Shown here: in pieces, positions 19,530 through 30,567 of the stretch
How the letters are laid out: every line of letters begins with the position of its first letter
Position numbering within the stretch: the stretch's first letter is position 1
Assembly: GCF_011764485.1 (NCBI RefSeq)
Contig: NZ_AP022848.1
Span: 2,756,001 to 2,820,000 of the forward strand
DNA length: 64,000 nucleotides
Direction of reading: 5' to 3'
Source of the DNA: Bosea sp. ANAM02
GTDB lineage: Bacteria; Pseudomonadota; Alphaproteobacteria; Rhizobiales; Beijerinckiaceae
Translations under genes and position numbers: made by a program
Notes under the pieces: model-generated
Told to the model about the DNA's origin: nothing
Seen by the model: the letters and a program-made list of their open reading frames with translations, nothing else
Database searches by the model: none

Positions 19530-20339
19530 ATGAGCGTCACCATTCATCCCATGTCGCTCGTCGACCCGAAGGCCCGGCTCGGTGCCGGCGTCCGCATCGG
19601 GCCGTTCTGCGAGGTCGGCCCCGATGTCGTGCTCGGCGAGGGCGTCGAGCTCGTCAGCCATGCCGTCGTCGCCGGCCGCACCACGATCGGTGCCCGCACG
19701 CGCATCTTCCCCTTCGCTTCGATCGGTCATCAGCCGCAGGACCTCAAATATCGCGGCGAGCCTTCGACCTTGTCGGTTGGCGAGGATTGCATCATCCGCG
19801 AGGGCGTGACGATGAATCCCGGCACCGAGGGCGGCGGGATGGAGACCGTCGTCGGCAATCGCTGCGCTTTCCTGGCGAATTCGCATGTCGGGCACGATTC
19901 CCGCATCGGCGACAACGTCATCTTCTCGAACAACGCGATGTGCGCCGGCCATGTCAGGATCGGCAATTTCGTCATCGTCGGAGGCGGCGCCGGCCTGCTG
20001 CAGTTCATCCGGATCGGCGACCACGCCTTCATCGGCGGCGGCGCCGGGGTAACGAGCGACGTCATTCCCTTCGGCCTCGTTCGCGACAATCCGGCCCATC
20101 TCGCCGGGCTCAACCTGGTCGGGTTGAAGCGGCGCGATTTCAGCCGCGAGCAGATCAACGAATTGCGCCGCGCCTACCGCCTGCTCTTTGCCGACGAAGG
20201 CACGCTGGCGGAGCGCGTCGAGGACGTCGCGACGGAGTTCTCGAAGCAGCCGCTGATCGAAGAAATCCTGAACTTCATCCGGGAAGGCGGCGGCAAGCCG
20301 CTCTGCACGCCGCGGGAAGCCACCGCAGCGGAGCGGTGA
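19530..20339 (+). CDS. lpxA: UDP-N-acetylglucosamine O-acyltransferase
   Basis: First step of lipid A synthesis: acylates UDP-GlcNAc at the 3-OH. It has 269 residues (E. coli 262). It is a left-handed beta-helix of hexapeptide repeats beginning IHPMSLVDPKARLGAG, with the active-site segment NSHVGHDSRIGDNVIFSN containing the catalytic His, and an alpha-helical C-terminus. ATG at 19530 gives a normal N-terminus. A TTG at 19491 overlapping the fabZ stop would add 13 residues. Its last bases overlap the lpxI start. Confidence 0.96.
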   Translation: MSVTIHPMSLVDPKARLGAGVRIGPFCEVGPDVVLGEGVELVSHAVVAGRTTIGARTRIFPFASIGHQPQDLKYRGEPSTLSVGEDCIIREGVTMNPGTEGGGMETVVGNRCAFLANSHVGHDSRIGDNVIFSNNAMCAGHVRIGNFVIVGGGAGLLQFIRIGDHAFIGGGAGVTSDVIPFGLVRDNPAHLAGLNLVGLKRRDFSREQINELRRAYRLLFADEGTLAERVEDVATEFSKQPLIEEILNFIREGGGKPLCTPREATAAER

Positions 20340-21205
20340 GCACCGAGGCGCCAGGAGTGGTCTCCGCGGCTCGCGGCCCGCTCGCGATGATCGCGGGGAG
20401 CGGCGACTATCCCCTCCAGCTCGCCCGCATCGTGACCGGCCATGGCGAGCGTCCCTATATCGCGGCGCTCGACGGCGCCGCCGATCCGGAAGCCTTCGGT
20501 GAAGGCGCCGATATCAAGCGCTACCGTCTCGGCCAGCTCGGCAGCCTGCTCGACGAGCTGCGCCGGCGCGGCATCGCCGATATCGTCATGCTGGGCGCCT
20601 TGCCGCGGCCGAGCTTCGGCTCGCTGCGCCCGGAAGTCTCGACGCTGAAATACCTGCCGCATTTCGCCAAGGCCTTTCAGGGCGGCGACGACCATCTGCT
20701 GCGCGGCGTCGTCCGCTTTTTCGAGATGCAGGGTTTCCGCGTCCATGGACCGGCGGATATCGCGCCCGAAATGACAGCGCCGCAGGGCGCTCTAGGTCGC
20801 AAGCAGGCCAACCCCGAACAGCGCGCCGAGCTTGAACGCGGCTTCGCCTTGCTGGCGACCCTGTCCCCCTTCGATGTCGGTCAGGCAGCGATCCTCGCCG
20901 ACCACCGCGTCGTCGCGATCGAAGCCGCCGAAGGCACGGATGCGATGATCCGGCGGGTCGCCGATCTGGTCGCACGCGGACGCCTCAAGATCGGCAAGGA
21001 CGACGGCTTCCTGGTGAAGGTACCCAAGACCGGGCAGGACCTGCGCGTCGACATGCCCGCCATCGGGCCGGATACCTTACGCAACATTGCCGAGGCCGGG
21101 CTTTCCGGCATCGGCGTCCGGGCCGGGCAGGTGCTGGTCGGCGACCGGGCCGCGCTGGGCCGGCAGGCGGATCAACTCGGCCTCTTCGTCGAAGGCTTCC
21201 CCTGA
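20336..21205 (+). CDS. lpxI: UDP-2,3-diacylglucosamine diphosphatase LpxI
   Basis: Hydrolyses UDP-2,3-diacylglucosamine to lipid X, the alphaproteobacterial replacement for LpxH (DUF1009 family). It has 289 residues from a GTG at 20336 overlapping the lpxA stop as GTGA; an internal ATG at 20387 is the other option. The family start GPLAMIAGSGDYPLQLA and the C-terminal half with GKDDGFLVKVPKTGQD and DMPAIGPDT are recognisable. Its stop overlaps the lpxB start as TGATG, so lpxA, lpxI and lpxB look translationally coupled. Confidence 0.93.
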   Translation: MSTEAPGVVSAARGPLAMIAGSGDYPLQLARIVTGHGERPYIAALDGAADPEAFGEGADIKRYRLGQLGSLLDELRRRGIADIVMLGALPRPSFGSLRPEVSTLKYLPHFAKAFQGGDDHLLRGVVRFFEMQGFRVHGPADIAPEMTAPQGALGRKQANPEQRAELERGFALLATLSPFDVGQAAILADHRVVAIEAAEGTDAMIRRVADLVARGRLKIGKDDGFLVKVPKTGQDLRVDMPAIGPDTLRNIAEAGLSGIGVRAGQVLVGDRAALGRQADQLGLFVEGFP

Positions 21206-22377
21206 TGCGGCCGTTCCGCCTGGCCATTATCGCGGGTGAAGCCTCGGGCGATGCGCTGGCCTTGCGCTTCCTCTCAGCGCTGCGCGAGCGCTTGGGCGAC
21301 CGCCCGATCGAGCTCTGCGGTGTCGGCGATCACGGCTTGCCCGAAGCCGGCTTGAAGCCGCTCTTCCCCCAGGCCGACATCGCCGTGATGGGCTTCGGCC
21401 CGGTGATCGCGCGCCTGCCCTTGCTGCTGCGACGGATGGAGGACGCGGCGCGCGGCATTGCGGCTTTCGAACCGGATCTGCTGCTGACGATCGACAGCCC
21501 GGATTTCTGCCTGCGCGCCGCCAAGAAGGTGAGGGCACGCGCGCCCTCGATCCCGATCGTGCACTGGGTCTGCCCCAGTGTCTGGGCCTGGCGCTCCGGC
21601 CGGGCACGGCGGATGGCGCCGCATGTCGATCGCATCCTCGCGCTGCTACCCTTCGAGCCCGCCGCGCTCGCGCGCCTGCACGGCCCCGAGACCGTCTATG
21701 TCGGCCATCCGCTGATGGAGCGGCTGGCCGAGATGCGCCCCGATGCGGAAGAGCAGGCTCGCCGCGACGATGCCGAGCGGCCAACCATCCTCATCCTCCC
21801 CGGCAGCCGGCGCTCCGAGATCCATCACCTGATGCCGGTCTTCGGCGAGGCGGTGGCGAAGGTCGCCGCGGCCGTGCCGGGAGCGCATTTGGTCCTGCCG
21901 GCCGTGCAGCGGTTGCAGCCGATGATCGCCGAGGCAACGGCGCAGTGGTCCGTCAAGCCGGAGATCGTGACCGGCGACGTGGCCAAGCTCGCTGCCTTCC
22001 GGAGTGCCCGCGCCGCATTGGCGGCCTCCGGCACCGTGACGCTGGAACTCGCCCTGTCGCAGGTCCCGACCGTCGCCGCCTATCGCGGCGCGAACTGGGA
22101 AGCCTTCCTGGCCCGACGCCTCGTCAAGCTGCCGAGCGTGATTCTGCCCAACCTGATCCTTGGCCGCAGCGTCGTTCCGGAATTCATCCAGGAAGAGGCG
22201 ACGGCGGAGGCCTTGAGCAGCCATCTCCTCGCCGCGATGGCCGAGGGCGGCAAGCGCCGGGAGCAGCTCGACGGTTTCGCCGAGGTCGAGACGATCATGC
22301 GCTCGGCCGGGCCGAGCCCCGCGGCCAATGCGGTCGAGGCGGCGCTGGCTATCTTGCCGGCCGGGCAGGTCGGTTAA
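21205..22377 (+). CDS. lpxB: Lipid-A-disaccharide synthase
   Basis: Glycosyltransferase (GT19) that joins UDP-diacylglucosamine and lipid X into the lipid A disaccharide at the inner membrane. It has 390 residues. It starts with FRLAIIAGEASGDALA, followed by VHWVCPSVWAWR, ILPGSRRSEIHHLMPVF and AASGTVTLELALSQVPTVAAYR in short pieces in family order. It is the last gene of the envelope cluster, and repeats follow. Confidence 0.96.
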   Translation: MRPFRLAIIAGEASGDALALRFLSALRERLGDRPIELCGVGDHGLPEAGLKPLFPQADIAVMGFGPVIARLPLLLRRMEDAARGIAAFEPDLLLTIDSPDFCLRAAKKVRARAPSIPIVHWVCPSVWAWRSGRARRMAPHVDRILALLPFEPAALARLHGPETVYVGHPLMERLAEMRPDAEEQARRDDAERPTILILPGSRRSEIHHLMPVFGEAVAKVAAAVPGAHLVLPAVQRLQPMIAEATAQWSVKPEIVTGDVAKLAAFRSARAALAASGTVTLELALSQVPTVAAYRGANWEAFLARRLVKLPSVILPNLILGRSVVPEFIQEEATAEALSSHLLAAMAEGGKRREQLDGFAEVETIMRSAGPSPAANAVEAALAILPAGQVG

Positions 22378-22398
22378 GCGCGATCTTGGGAACCTCTG

Positions 22399-22517
22399 CC
22401 CTCATCCTGAGGAGCGGCGTGAGTGGCGTCTCGAAATATGGTCCAGTGGGCATCCGAGCCTCCTGGAGCATCCTTCGAGACGCCATTCCCAAGTGAATTG
22501 GCTCCTCAGGATGAGGG
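22399..22517. repeat. CCTCATCCTGAGGAGC-family palindromic repeat
   Basis: CCCTCATCCTGAGGAGC (22399-22415) is the reverse complement of GCTCCTCAGGATGAGGG (22501-22517). Inner arms GGCGTCTCGAA and TTCGAGACGCC also pair. A related half copy lies at 43784. It lies directly after lpxB and before an ATTCCGGG repeat. Confidence 0.8.
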
Positions 22518-22561
22518 CTCAGGGCGTTGCCCCCGATTATCGCGGCTTCGATCCAAACGCT

Positions 22562-22691
22562 TGTCATTCCGGGGCGCGCCGCAGGCGCGAACCCGGAACC
22601 CACGACCGGGTGAGACATTCTGGTCCGGGTGCAGCCCGCTCGCCCAGTCGTAGGTTCCGGGTTCTTCGCTTGCGCGAAGCCCGGAATGACA
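22562..22691. repeat. ATTCCGGG-family palindromic repeat
   Basis: The left arm is GTCATTCCGGGGCGCGCC with GAACCCGGAACCCACGACCGGG. The right arm is CCCAGTCGTAGGTTCCGGGTTC through CCCGGAATGAC. With the repeat at 22399 it fills the 427-base gap between lpxB and gltA, apart from the gltA terminator. Confidence 0.85.
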
Positions 22692-22747
22692 AATGTGGTT
22701 GCTTCCTGGACAGCGACCGCCTCGGCGACGGCAGCCCCTTCATTCCA

Positions 22748-22783
22748 TGAAAAAGGCGCGGGGCTTTCGCCGCGCGCCTTTCC
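22748..22783 (-). terminator. Rho-independent terminator after gltA
   Basis: On the minus strand AAAGGCGCGCGGCG pairs with CGCCCCGCGCCTTT-like sequence around a GAAA-type loop and ends in five T residues. It lies 20 bases past the gltA stop. The mirrored A and T flanks could also stop transcripts arriving from lpxB. Confidence 0.8.
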
Positions 22784-22804
22784 GGATAACCGATGCCGCT
22801 GTGA

Positions 22805-24094
<1,290 letters not shown>

Positions 24095-24278
24095 CGATAC
24101 CGATCCTTTCAAGGCTCGCTGCTGTTCAGCCCCGGTTGCGCCTCTCCGCGCTTTTGCGCGGGGCATCTCGCATCCGAAGGCCGCGATGTGACGACGCGAT
24201 GTCGGAAGGAGATGGGAAGAGGTGGCCCATGTGACTGATTTACAAGCAATATTCGTGCCCGCCGCGCGTGCGCGCTGC

Positions 24279-24318
24279 AATGCACTTGCGCGTCACTAGA
24301 CCATTTGCGCAGTGCATT
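24279..24318. promoter_or_regulatory. Imperfect dyad upstream of gltA
   Basis: AATGCACTTGCGC (24279-24291) and GCGCAGTGCATT (24307-24318) are near reverse complements, separated by 15 bases, about 185 bases before the gltA start. It could be an operator or a remnant of a repeat. No regulator can be named. Confidence 0.35.
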
Positions 24319-24477
24319 CAACCAAGCCAAAAGGCGGTTGGAGCCGCGCTGCACTCATATCTGCGCGAGGCGTCGATTCACGCCGGATGAAGGCGCTTCC
24401 GACCCCGCGATTTTCTTGGGCTTTCGGAGATCGAAGCCGCCGTCGCGGCGAAGCTGGTGGCCTCGCACCACTGGCTT

Positions 24478-24689
24478 GTCATTCCGGGGCGCGCCACAGG
24501 CGCGAGCCCGGAACCCATGAACACGACGCTTTCCAGAAGTCGTCATGCTCGCCCTTGTGGCGGGCATCCACGTCTTGAGCACCGCATTCGATGAAGGAAG
24601 ACGTGGATGGTCGGGACAAGCCCGACCATGACGATAAGCGTCGTATTCATAGATTCCGGACTCTTCGCTGCGAGAAGTCCCGGAATGAC
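24478..24689. repeat. Composite palindrome: ATTCCGGG repeat with another repeat in its loop
   Basis: The outer arms are GTCATTCCGGGGC with CCCGGAACCCATGAACACGAC, and CGTCGTATTCATAGATTCCGG through CCCGGAATGAC. The loop holds a complete GTCATGCTCGCCC-type palindrome (24542-24632). The same nesting occurs at 40788-40999. It takes up about a third of the 618-base gltA-gltX gap; the rest of the gap is the gltA upstream region and otherwise shows no gene. Confidence 0.8.
24542..24632. repeat. GTCATGCTCGCCC-family palindromic repeat (inner element)
   Basis: The left arm GTCATGCTCGCCCTTGTGG with CATCCACGTCTT is nearly the reverse complement of AAGACGTGGATGG and CAAGCCCGACCATGAC. Other copies lie at 40851-40941 (again nested) and 49375-49464 (free-standing). 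Confidence 0.8.
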
Positions 24690-24712
24690 AACGTGGCCCT
24701 GTTCGCGCCGGC

Positions 24713-26134
24713 TCACGCCGCCTGGTCGGCGAGCCGCGCGAGTGTCTCCTCGCGACCCAGAACGGCCATGACGTCGAACAGGCCCGGCGACATCGCGCGC
24801 CCGGTCAACGCCGCACGCAACGGCTGCGCCGCCTGGCCGAGCTTCAGCCCGCTTTCCTCGACATAGGCGCGAACAGCCGCTTCGAGCGGCGCCGGCGACC
24901 AGTCGCTCACGGCGGCGAGCGTCTCCGCGATCTTCGGCAGGCGCTGGCGCGCGGCCTCGTCGAGCAGGCCCCTCGCCTTGTCGTCGAGCTGCAGCGGGCG
25001 CTGGGCATAGAGATAGAATGCGCTGTCGAGCAGCTCGATCAGCGTCTTGGCGCGCTCCTTGAGGCCGGGCATCGCGGCGAGGAACTTCGCCTCCAGCTCC
25101 GGCGAGAGCGTGGCGCCGAGCCCGCGCGCCGGCCCGATCTCCGGCAGGATCACCTTGAGCGCGTCGAGCAGGTCCTGGTCGCTCGACTGGCGCATATAGA
25201 GCCCGTTCAGGTTCTCCAGCTTGGCGTAGTCGAAGCGCGCGGGCGAACGGCCGATCGAGGACAGGTTGAAGGCGTCGATCATCTCCTGCGTGGAGAAGAC
25301 CTCCTGGTCGCCATGGCTCCAGCCCAGGCGCACCAGATAGTTGCGCAAGGCCGCCGGCAGATAGCCCATGGAGCGATAGGCATCGATGCCGAGCGCGCCA
25401 TGGCGCTTCGAGAGCTTGGCGCCGTCGGGCCCGTGGATCAGGGGGATATGCGACATGCTCGGCACGTCCCAGCCGAGCGCATTGTAGATCTGAGTCTGGC
25501 GGGCGGCATTGGTCAGGTGGTCGTCGCCGCGGATGACATGGGTCACGCCCATGTCGTGGTCGTCGACCACGACGGCGAGCATATAGGTCGGCGTGCCGTC
25601 CGAGCGCAGCAGCACGAGGTCGTCGAGATTCTCGTTCTGCCAGACGACGCGGCCCTGGACCTCGTCATTGACCACGGTCTCGCCGGTCTGCGGCGCCTTG
25701 AGGCGGATGACCGGCTTCACGCCTTCCGGCGCCGTCGACGGATCGCGGTCGCGCCAGCGCCCGTCATAGCGCAGCGGCTTGCCCTCGGCGCGGGCCTTCT
25801 CGCGCATCTCCTCGAGCTCGGCCTGGCTCGCATAGCAGTGATAGGCCGTGCCGGCGGCGAGCATCTGCTCCGCGACCTCGCGATGCCGTGCGGCGCGCTG
25901 GAACTGGTAGACGGTCTGGCCGTCCCAATCGAGGCCGAGCCATTCCAGCCCGTCGAGAATCGCGGCAATGGCGGCCTCGGTCGAACGTTCGCGGTCGGTA
26001 TCCTCGATCCGCAGCAGCATCGTGCCGCCGTGCCGGCGGGCATAGAGCCAGTTGAACAGCGCGGTCCGGGCTCCGCCGATATGCAGGAATCCGGTGGGCG
26101 AGGGCGCAAAGCGCGTGACGACGGCGTTGCTCAT
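24713..26134 (-). CDS. gltX: Glutamyl-tRNA synthetase
   Basis: Class I synthetase that charges tRNA-Glu (and possibly tRNA-Gln if the organism uses the amidotransferase route). It has 473 residues. The HIGH-type motif is in [10 protein letters not shown] near residue 12, and the KMSKS-type motif is KLSKRHG near residue 240. The C-terminal anticodon-binding helical domain is complete. ATG at 26134 ([15 protein letters not shown]) has GGAG nine bases upstream; the longer open frame to 26230 is spurious. It is divergent from comEC across a 152-base gap. Confidence 0.97.
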   Translation of the reverse strand: MSNAVVTRFAPSPTGFLHIGGARTALFNWLYARRHGGTMLLRIEDTDRERSTEAAIAAILDGLEWLGLDWDGQTVYQFQRAARHREVAEQMLAAGTAYHCYASQAELEEMREKARAEGKPLRYDGRWRDRDPSTAPEGVKPVIRLKAPQTGETVVNDEVQGRVVWQNENLDDLVLLRSDGTPTYMLAVVVDDHDMGVTHVIRGDDHLTNAARQTQIYNALGWDVPSMSHIPLIHGPDGAKLSKRHGALGIDAYRSMGYLPAALRNYLVRLGWSHGDQEVFSTQEMIDAFNLSSIGRSPARFDYAKLENLNGLYMRQSSDQDLLDALKVILPEIGPARGLGATLSPELEAKFLAAMPGLKERAKTLIELLDSAFYLYAQRPLQLDDKARGLLDEAARQRLPKIAETLAAVSDWSPAPLEAAVRAYVEESGLKLGQAAQPLRAALTGRAMSPGLFDVMAVLGREETLARLADQAA

Positions 26135-26286
26135 GGGAGGGAACTCCGGCCGGGCGGCAGGGCCGTCCGGGGCAAGACAAGGGAAGGGGGCCGGATCGTG
26201 ACATGACAACCGGCGCGGGCCCTGTAACATGGCTTTGCCGGAAACGCTAAGCGGTCAAATCGCAGCGCCGGCAGGGGAGGCGGGCG

Positions 26287-28566
26287 ATGCAGCCGGCGCC
26301 GCCGGGGCAGGGGCAGGAACGAGGCCGGCGCGGCGCGCGCGCCGATGCACAGCCGGCGTGGCTCGGTGCTTCGGTGCCGCTGACGGCGGGCCTGCGTCCC
26401 TGGCTCCGACAGCTTCGGCTCCGTCTGCAGCAGGGATTTGCGCTGGAGGTCGAGCGCCGCCGGCCCTTCCTCTGGCTGCCCTTCGCAATGGGCGTCGGCA
26501 TCCTGCTCTACTTTGCCGCCGATCGTGAGCCGGCATTATGGGCCCCGCTTCTGGGTCTGGCTGTGAGCAGTGCGGCGGCCTTCGCTCTGCGCTTTCGCCC
26601 CGTCGCGTCCATGGCCTGCCTCGCGGCGGCCGCTGCCTTCGCGGGCTTCGCCGCCGGGGTCTGGCGCACGGCCGATATCGCGGCACCGATGCTGGAGCGG
26701 CCGCGCATCGGCAAGCTCTCGGGCTTCGTCGAGAGCGTCGAAGTCCGCGACAAGGGCGCACGGCTCGTCGTGCTCGTCACCGATCTCGCCAATGTCCCCG
26801 CCGATTCCAGGCCGAAGCGCGTCCGCGTCAATATCCGGCAGGGCTCGGTGAATCCGGGAGACCATATCGTCGCGACCGCGCGTCTGCTGCCACCGCCCGG
26901 GCCAGCGCGGGCCGGCGGCTACGATTTCGGACGCGATGCCTTCTTCCGCGGGATCGGCGCCGTCGGCAGCGTCTCCGGCAAGATCGCATTGGCGCCGGCG
27001 CCCTTTCCGATGCCGATGCGTCTCGCCATCGACGTGACGATCGACCGCGCCCGCAATGCGCTGACCAGGCGCATCGCCGAGGTCGGAGGCGGGCAGGGCG
27101 GGGCGGTTGCCGCCGCGCTCGTCACCGGCAAGCGCGGCCTGATCACGGAAGCCACGAACAACGACCTGCGCGCCGCCGGCATCTACCACATCGTCTCGAT
27201 CTCGGGCCTGCACATGGTGCTGGCGGCCGGGACCATCTTCTGGCTGGTCCGCGCGCTGCTGGCCTTGTCGCAGACGGTGGCGCTGCACTGGCCGGTCAAG
27301 AAGCTCGCGGCGGTCGCGGCCATGATCGGCGCAACCGCCTATTGCATCTTTTCCGGCAGCGATGTCGCGACCGAGCGCTCGCTGATCATGACGCTGGTCA
27401 TGCTCGGGGCGATTCTGGTCGATCGTGCGGCGCTGAGCATGCGCAATCTCGCGCTCGCCGCCATGATCGTGCTGCTGCGCGAGCCGGAGGCGCTGCTGGG
27501 GCCGAGCTTCCAGATGTCCTTCGGCGCGGTCGCGGCGCTGATCGCCTTCGCCGAGCGCTGGGAAAGGAGAGATCGCAGCGAGCCGCCGCCCGCGTTGCCG
27601 TGGCCGCTCGGATCGATCTGGATGGCGGCGCTCGGCATCCTCGTCACCACCATGCTGGCGACCGCCGCGACCGCGCCTTTCGGCGCCTATCATTTCCAGA
27701 CCTTCAATCCCTTCGGCCTGCTCGGCAACGCCATGGCGCTGCCCTTCGTCTCGCTTTTCGTGATGCCGGCGGCGGTATTCGGCGTGCTCGCCTATCCGTT
27801 CGGACTGGACTGGCCGGCCTGGGCCCTGATGGGGTTGGCTTCCGACGTGGTGCTCAAGGTCGCGCATTGGGTCGCGTCCATCGATCACTCCACCGTGACG
27901 GTCGCGGCCTTCGGCCCCGCGGTGCTGGCGTGCTTCGCGATGGCGTTACTGTGGCTTGCGCTCTGGACGACGGCCTGGCGATGGCTGGCGGCTGTGCCGC
28001 TGGTCTTCGGCGTCGCCATCGCCGGCAAGCCGGAACGGCCGGAAATCCTGATCGAGCGCGACGGCTCGGGTCTGGCCGTGCGCGGCGCCGACGGGCGCCT
28101 CGCCATCGCCGGAAAGCCCAGCCGCTTCGTTCTGCAGCAATGGCTCGCGGCCGATGGCGACAGCCGCTCACCCGACGATCCGACATTGCGCGCCGGCATC
28201 GCCTGCGATCGTCTGGCTTGCGTCGCGCAGACGGCCGACAAGCGCACGATTTCCTATACGCGCGAGCGCCTCGCCATCATCGAGGACTGCCTACGGGCCG
28301 ATCTCGTCGTCACCGCGATCCCCTGGAGCGGGACCTGCAAGGCCAGGCTGATCGAGCGGATGGCGCTTACGCGCGACGGCGCAACCTCGCTCTATCGCAA
28401 GGCATCGGGGTGGAGCAGCCGAACCTCGGAGCCGAGCGATGCCGAGCGCCCATGGAGCCGCCGGCGCGAAGCTCGTCCGGCGGCGTCGGCCAACCAACCC
28501 ACCGCCGCACGCTCGGCATCGTCGGCCGACAGCGACCCCGCCCCCGACACGGAACGCCTTCAGTAA
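26287..28566 (+). CDS. comEC: ComEC/Rec2-family competence protein without a visible nuclease domain
   Basis: Inner-membrane channel family for single-stranded DNA uptake. It has 759 residues. A DUF4131-type N-terminal region (about 60-230) with three membrane segments is followed by the Competence domain (about 265-550), which contains [16 protein letters not shown] and about eight more membrane helices. The C-terminal ~200 residues are soluble but show no HxHxD metallo-beta-lactamase motif, so the usual nuclease domain seems lost or highly degenerate. ATG at 26287 has GGGAGG six bases upstream. The 3' end overlaps the convergent lexA by seven bases. Function in transformation is uncertain. 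Confidence 0.9.
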   Translation: MQPAPPGQGQERGRRGARADAQPAWLGASVPLTAGLRPWLRQLRLRLQQGFALEVERRRPFLWLPFAMGVGILLYFAADREPALWAPLLGLAVSSAAAFALRFRPVASMACLAAAAAFAGFAAGVWRTADIAAPMLERPRIGKLSGFVESVEVRDKGARLVVLVTDLANVPADSRPKRVRVNIRQGSVNPGDHIVATARLLPPPGPARAGGYDFGRDAFFRGIGAVGSVSGKIALAPAPFPMPMRLAIDVTIDRARNALTRRIAEVGGGQGGAVAAALVTGKRGLITEATNNDLRAAGIYHIVSISGLHMVLAAGTIFWLVRALLALSQTVALHWPVKKLAAVAAMIGATAYCIFSGSDVATERSLIMTLVMLGAILVDRAALSMRNLALAAMIVLLREPEALLGPSFQMSFGAVAALIAFAERWERRDRSEPPPALPWPLGSIWMAALGILVTTMLATAATAPFGAYHFQTFNPFGLLGNAMALPFVSLFVMPAAVFGVLAYPFGLDWPAWALMGLASDVVLKVAHWVASIDHSTVTVAAFGPAVLACFAMALLWLALWTTAWRWLAAVPLVFGVAIAGKPERPEILIERDGSGLAVRGADGRLAIAGKPSRFVLQQWLAADGDSRSPDDPTLRAGIACDRLACVAQTADKRTISYTRERLAIIEDCLRADLVVTAIPWSGTCKARLIERMALTRDGATSLYRKASGWSSRTSEPSDAERPWSRRREARPAASANQPTAARSASSADSDPAPDTERLQ

Positions 28567-29273
28567 CGCCGCATCAGGTTGACGAGGCGGCCCTGGATCT
28601 TGACCCGGTCGGGCCCAAGCACGCGGGTCTCATAGGCGGGGTTCGCCGCCTCAAGCGCAATGGAGGAGCCGCGCTTGCGCAGGCGCTTCAGCGTCGCCTC
28701 TTCGTCGTCGATCAGGGCCACGACGATATCGCCGGTATTGGCGGTGTCCTGCCGGCGGATGACGACCGTGTCGCCGTCGAGGATGCCGGCCTCAACCATC
28801 GAATCGCCCCGCACTTCCAGCGCGTAATGCTCGCCGGAGCCGAGCATGTCCGGCGGCAGCGAGACCGTGTGGCTGCGGCTCTGGATCGCCGAGATCGGCG
28901 TGCCCGCCGCGATCCGGCCCATGACGGGGATGGCGATGGCATGCCGGCTGTCGTCCTCGACCGCCGCGGGCCGGGGCTTGGCGACGCTCGGCTGCGCGCC
29001 CAGGCCGCCCTGAACGACGGCCGGGTTGAAGCGCGGGCGCGGCTGCGGGGCGCCGAGCCCGTCCGGCATCTTGATGACCTCGAGCGCGCGCGCCCGGTTC
29101 GGCAGACGGCGGATGAAGCCGCGCTCCTCCAGCGCCATGATCAAGCGGTGGATGCCGGATTTCGAGCGCAGGTCGAGCGCGTCCTTCATCTCGTCGAAGG
29201 AGGGGGGTACGCCACTTTCGCGCAAGCGTTCCTGGATGAAGCGCAGGAGTTCGTGTTGCTTGCGTGTCAGCAT
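28560..29273 (-). CDS. lexA: LexA repressor (SOS regulator)
   Basis: Represses DNA-damage genes until RecA-stimulated self-cleavage. It has 237 residues. The N-terminal winged helix starts [17 protein letters not shown], the cleavage site is A123-G124 (in RIAAGTP), and the Ser/Lys dyad is S158 (in GDSMVEAG) and K196 (in ATLKRLRK). The hinge is longer than in E. coli (202 residues), as is usual in alphaproteobacteria. A LexA box lies inside its promoter at 29330-29344, so autoregulation is expected. It lies downstream of moeA and converges on comEC. Confidence 0.97.
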   Translation of the reverse strand: MLTRKQHELLRFIQERLRESGVPPSFDEMKDALDLRSKSGIHRLIMALEERGFIRRLPNRARALEVIKMPDGLGAPQPRPRFNPAVVQGGLGAQPSVAKPRPAAVEDDSRHAIAIPVMGRIAAGTPISAIQSRSHTVSLPPDMLGSGEHYALEVRGDSMVEAGILDGDTVVIRRQDTANTGDIVVALIDDEEATLKRLRKRGSSIALEAANPAYETRVLGPDRVKIQGRLVNLMRRY

Positions 29274-29320
29274 GGTCGCCGCCAGCCCCTCAAAGCGCAG
29301 ATTCGAAACAAAGCACGAAC

Positions 29321-29349
29321 ACCATACGCGTTCTGCTTGTGTTCCGCAA
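29321..29349 (-). promoter_or_regulatory. lexA promoter with LexA box in the spacer
   Basis: On the minus strand a -35 TTGCGG (29349-29344) and a -10 TATGGT (29326-29321) are separated by 17 bases, and the LexA box overlaps the spacer. The layout is the same as at 87-114. The start would be near 29314, about 40 bases before the lexA ATG. Confidence 0.55.
29330..29344 (-). promoter_or_regulatory. LexA (SOS) box, GTTC-N7-GTTC
   Basis: GTTC (29330-29333), seven bases, GTTC (29341-29344) on the plus strand is an exact match to the alphaproteobacterial LexA consensus. A second, imperfect AAAC-N7-GAAC lies at 29306-29320 and may be an extra site. It is placed 57 bases before the lexA start. Confidence 0.85.
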
Positions 29350-29353
29350 GTTG

Positions 29354-30565
29354 CTACCGCAAGGGCAGAATCCGGCAGGCATCGCCCTTCCTGGCCGGGG
29401 CGGCATGGGCCGGGCGGATCGTCAGGGCCTGCGCCCGCGCCAGCGTGCCGAGCGTCGAGGAATCCTGCCGGTCGAAGGGCGTCGCGAGCCAGCCTTCCGG
29501 CGTCAGCGCGAGCTCCGAGCGAAGGTAATCTTCCCGCTCGTCATTGCCGGGCATGTCGCGGCCGAGGATGGCGGGGATGCTGCGGTCGCGATCGGCATCG
29601 GCGATGCCGAGCAGCGCCTCGATCAGGGGCAGGACGAAGAGATGGCCGCAGACGATCGAGGAGACCGGGTTGCCCGGCAGGCCGACCACGACCATCCGGC
29701 CGAGCCGCCCGGTCATCATCGGCTTGCCCGGCCGCATAGCGATCTTCCAGAAGCCGAGCGCCATGCCGGCGCGCGTCAGCGCCTCCTGCACGAGATCATG
29801 CGCGCCGACGGAGGCACCGCCCAGCGTGATCAGCACATCGGCATCGGCCTCGCTCGCCCTTGCGATCTTGCTGGCCAGATCAGCATGGTCGTCGCGGGCG
29901 ATGCCGAGATCGAGCACGGTGCCGCCGGCCTTCTCGACAAGCGCGGCCAGCGAGAACGAGTTCGAGGCGACAATCTGGTCGCGGCCGACCGGCTCGCCGG
30001 GCGACACCAGTTCGTCGCCGGTGGCGAGGATCGCGACACGCGGCTTGCGCCGGACGGGCAGGGTCGGATGCCCCATCGCGGCGGCAAGGCCGAGCGCCGC
30101 GCTGTCGAGCACGCGGCCGGCGGAGAGCAGGACGTCGCCTTCGTGGAAATCCAGCCCCGCGGCGCGCAGGAACTTGCCCTTGGCAGGCGGCACACGGACG
30201 CGGATGACCGGGCTTCCGACGCCGTCGGCATCTTCCTGCATCAGGATGGTGTCGGCGCCCTCAGGCATCGGCGCGCCCGTGAAGATGCGCACGGCTTCTC
30301 CCGGTCCGACGGCGCCCTCATAGGCCCGGCCGGCAGCGGATTCGCCGATCACCGAGAGCGACACGCCTTCCGCCATCTCGTCGCCGCGCACGGCATAGCC
30401 GTCCATGGCGGAATTGGCGAAGGGCGGCTGGGTCCTGAGCGCCTTGACCTCGCCGGCCAGCACCCGCCAGGCGCATTGCGCCAGCGGCAGGGCTTCCGCC
30501 TCGGCCGGTCCCGGAATGCTGTCGAGCAGCGCCTTGCGCGCGACGGGAACCGGGGTGAGCGCCAT
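29354..30565 (-). CDS. moeA: Molybdopterin molybdotransferase MoeA
   Basis: Inserts molybdate into adenylylated molybdopterin, the last step of molybdenum cofactor synthesis. It has 403 residues (E. coli 411). The conserved [14 protein letters not shown] is near residue 47, [17 protein letters not shown] near 115, and a MoaB/MogA-like domain lies at about 180-330 with [14 protein letters not shown] and GLPGNPVSS. It follows moaC in the same direction, separated by a palindromic repeat. Its stop is only 80 bases from the lexA start. Confidence 0.95.
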   Translation of the reverse strand: MALTPVPVARKALLDSIPGPAEAEALPLAQCAWRVLAGEVKALRTQPPFANSAMDGYAVRGDEMAEGVSLSVIGESAAGRAYEGAVGPGEAVRIFTGAPMPEGADTILMQEDADGVGSPVIRVRVPPAKGKFLRAAGLDFHEGDVLLSAGRVLDSAALGLAAAMGHPTLPVRRKPRVAILATGDELVSPGEPVGRDQIVASNSFSLAALVEKAGGTVLDLGIARDDHADLASKIARASEADADVLITLGGASVGAHDLVQEALTRAGMALGFWKIAMRPGKPMMTGRLGRMVVVGLPGNPVSSIVCGHLFVLPLIEALLGIADADRDRSIPAILGRDMPGNDEREDYLRSELALTPEGWLATPFDRQDSSTLGTLARAQALTIRPAHAAPARKGDACRILPLR

Positions 30566-30567
30566 CA

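Noticed and set aside
26538..29528. A 996-codon plus-strand open frame crossing comEC and lexA
   Set aside because: It is a frame-shifted reading of two real genes on different strands, very rich in Arg and Ala, and matches no family.
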